NCBI GenBank assembly: GCA_022824025.1
Contig: JAJEBF010000021.1
Span: 62,001 to 126,000, forward strand
Source: Caldilineaceae bacterium
GTDB lineage: Bacteria; Chloroflexota; Anaerolineae; Caldilineales; Caldilineaceae
Direction: 5' to 3'
Length of the DNA: 64,000 bases
Below the pieces are notes generated by a model, which saw nothing but the letters and a program-made list of their open reading frames with translations, did no database searches and had not been told where the DNA came from. Positions 63,711 to 64,000 of the stretch are shown piece by piece. The stretch's first letter is position 1. Each line of letters opens with the position of its first letter. A program made the position numbers and the translations under genes.

Positions 63711-64000
63711 TCAGATATTCCAGCGCCAACTCTATGCAGTCCCGTTCTCCATCGTATGCCAGTCGATCCCGCGCTTCATCGACCGCGGCCCACTCAACTT
63801 TTTGTACTTCCGCGCTCTGGTCAGAGAGGCGGCCGCCAACGACCCGCAGCAGATAGAAATCCACTTTCTTATAGACCTTTTCCGGAACCGTTCTGGCGTA
63901 TGTATCGAAATAATCGTACTGAACGGTCTTCAGGAAAGATTCGTACTCTGTTTCCAACCCAGTCTCCTCCTCCACCTCGCGGAGGGCCGCGGCGAGCGAC
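63700..64000 (-). CDS. Nudix hydrolase, C-terminal part (cut by the window edge)
   Basis: The frame runs in from base 64000 and ends at 63700. The Nudix box is visible at the edge as LREVEEETGLETE, matching RExxEExGx, so the catalytic glutamates are intact. The rest reads YDYFDTYARTVPEKVYKKV and ends LEYLNGH. It hydrolyses some nucleoside diphosphate linked to X. Its start lies outside the window. It is followed by the GNAT-like gene with an 11-base overlap. Confidence 0.85.
   Translation of the reverse strand, partial: SLAAALREVEEETGLETEYESFLKTVQYDYFDTYARTVPEKVYKKVDFYLLRVVGGRLSDQSAEVQKVEWAAVDEARDRLAYDGERDCIELALEYLNGH

Overview
The window is a gene-dense, mostly high-GC bacterial chromosome segment with about 47 protein genes, one recognisable gene remnant, and no rRNA, tRNA, CRISPR array or insertion sequence that I could find. 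Gene content points to a free-living or host-associated Chloroflexota bacterium, perhaps of the Caldilinea/Anaerolinea side. Signs are Tat-type lipoprotein solute-binding proteins, many solute ABC transporters, several phytanoyl-CoA-dioxygenase-like proteins, BKACE and enolase-superfamily enzymes, and SH3/PT-rich secreted proteins. This placement is an inference from gene style; no marker gene in the window proves it.

Layout. 1-3.6 kb (minus strand): a family-5 solute-binding lipoprotein, an oligogalacturonate-lyase-like beta-propeller protein, and the first codons of an enolase-superfamily enzyme that runs off the edge. 3.6-6.3 kb: repeat-bearing non-coding DNA around one phytanoyl-CoA-dioxygenase-like gene, then a decayed paralogue of the next gene. 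6.35-9.5 kb: a large secreted Fn3/leucine-rich-repeat protein with exactly 20 repeats of 23 residues. 10.3-15.2 kb: a MacB/LolD-type ABC ATPase and a very large FtsX-type permease. 15.2-18.6 kb: two FMN-binding split-barrel proteins (divergent), a DUF2277 protein with a TTG start, and formate-tetrahydrofolate ligase. 18.8-30.2 kb: SNF2 helicase plus SWIM zinc-finger protein, a SAF-domain oxidoreductase, an aldo/keto reductase, a double GNAT, a DUF169 protein and a bifunctional class II aldolase/short-chain dehydrogenase. 30.6-33.5 kb: an HlyD-type adaptor and an SH3 protein.

34.0-44.7 kb is a sugar-use region. It has an lplABC-like carbohydrate ABC importer of visibly lower GC, a GH4 glycosidase, an enolase-superfamily dehydratase, an SDR and a large DUF5695 protein that looks like a glycoside hydrolase. 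45.7-61.2 kb is one long plus-strand array: a complete peptide-type ABC importer (binding protein, two permeases, two ATPases) followed by BKACE, a TIM-barrel isomerase, a zinc alcohol dehydrogenase, an amidohydrolase, an unknown 120-residue protein, two phytanoyl-CoA-dioxygenase-like oxygenases, a thiamine-diphosphate enzyme and an NHL-repeat protein. I read this as a catabolic pathway for an imported small organic compound whose identity cannot be told from the sequence; it is the best candidate for an undescribed system here. The right edge holds overlapping minus-strand genes for a Nudix hydrolase, a GNAT-like protein and an alpha/beta hydrolase.

Two cross-window patterns stand out. All three solute-binding-protein genes, though belonging to different operons and families, are followed by a long, nearly perfect hairpin before the next gene. 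And despite three transport-catabolism loci, no transcription-factor gene is present in the 64 kb.
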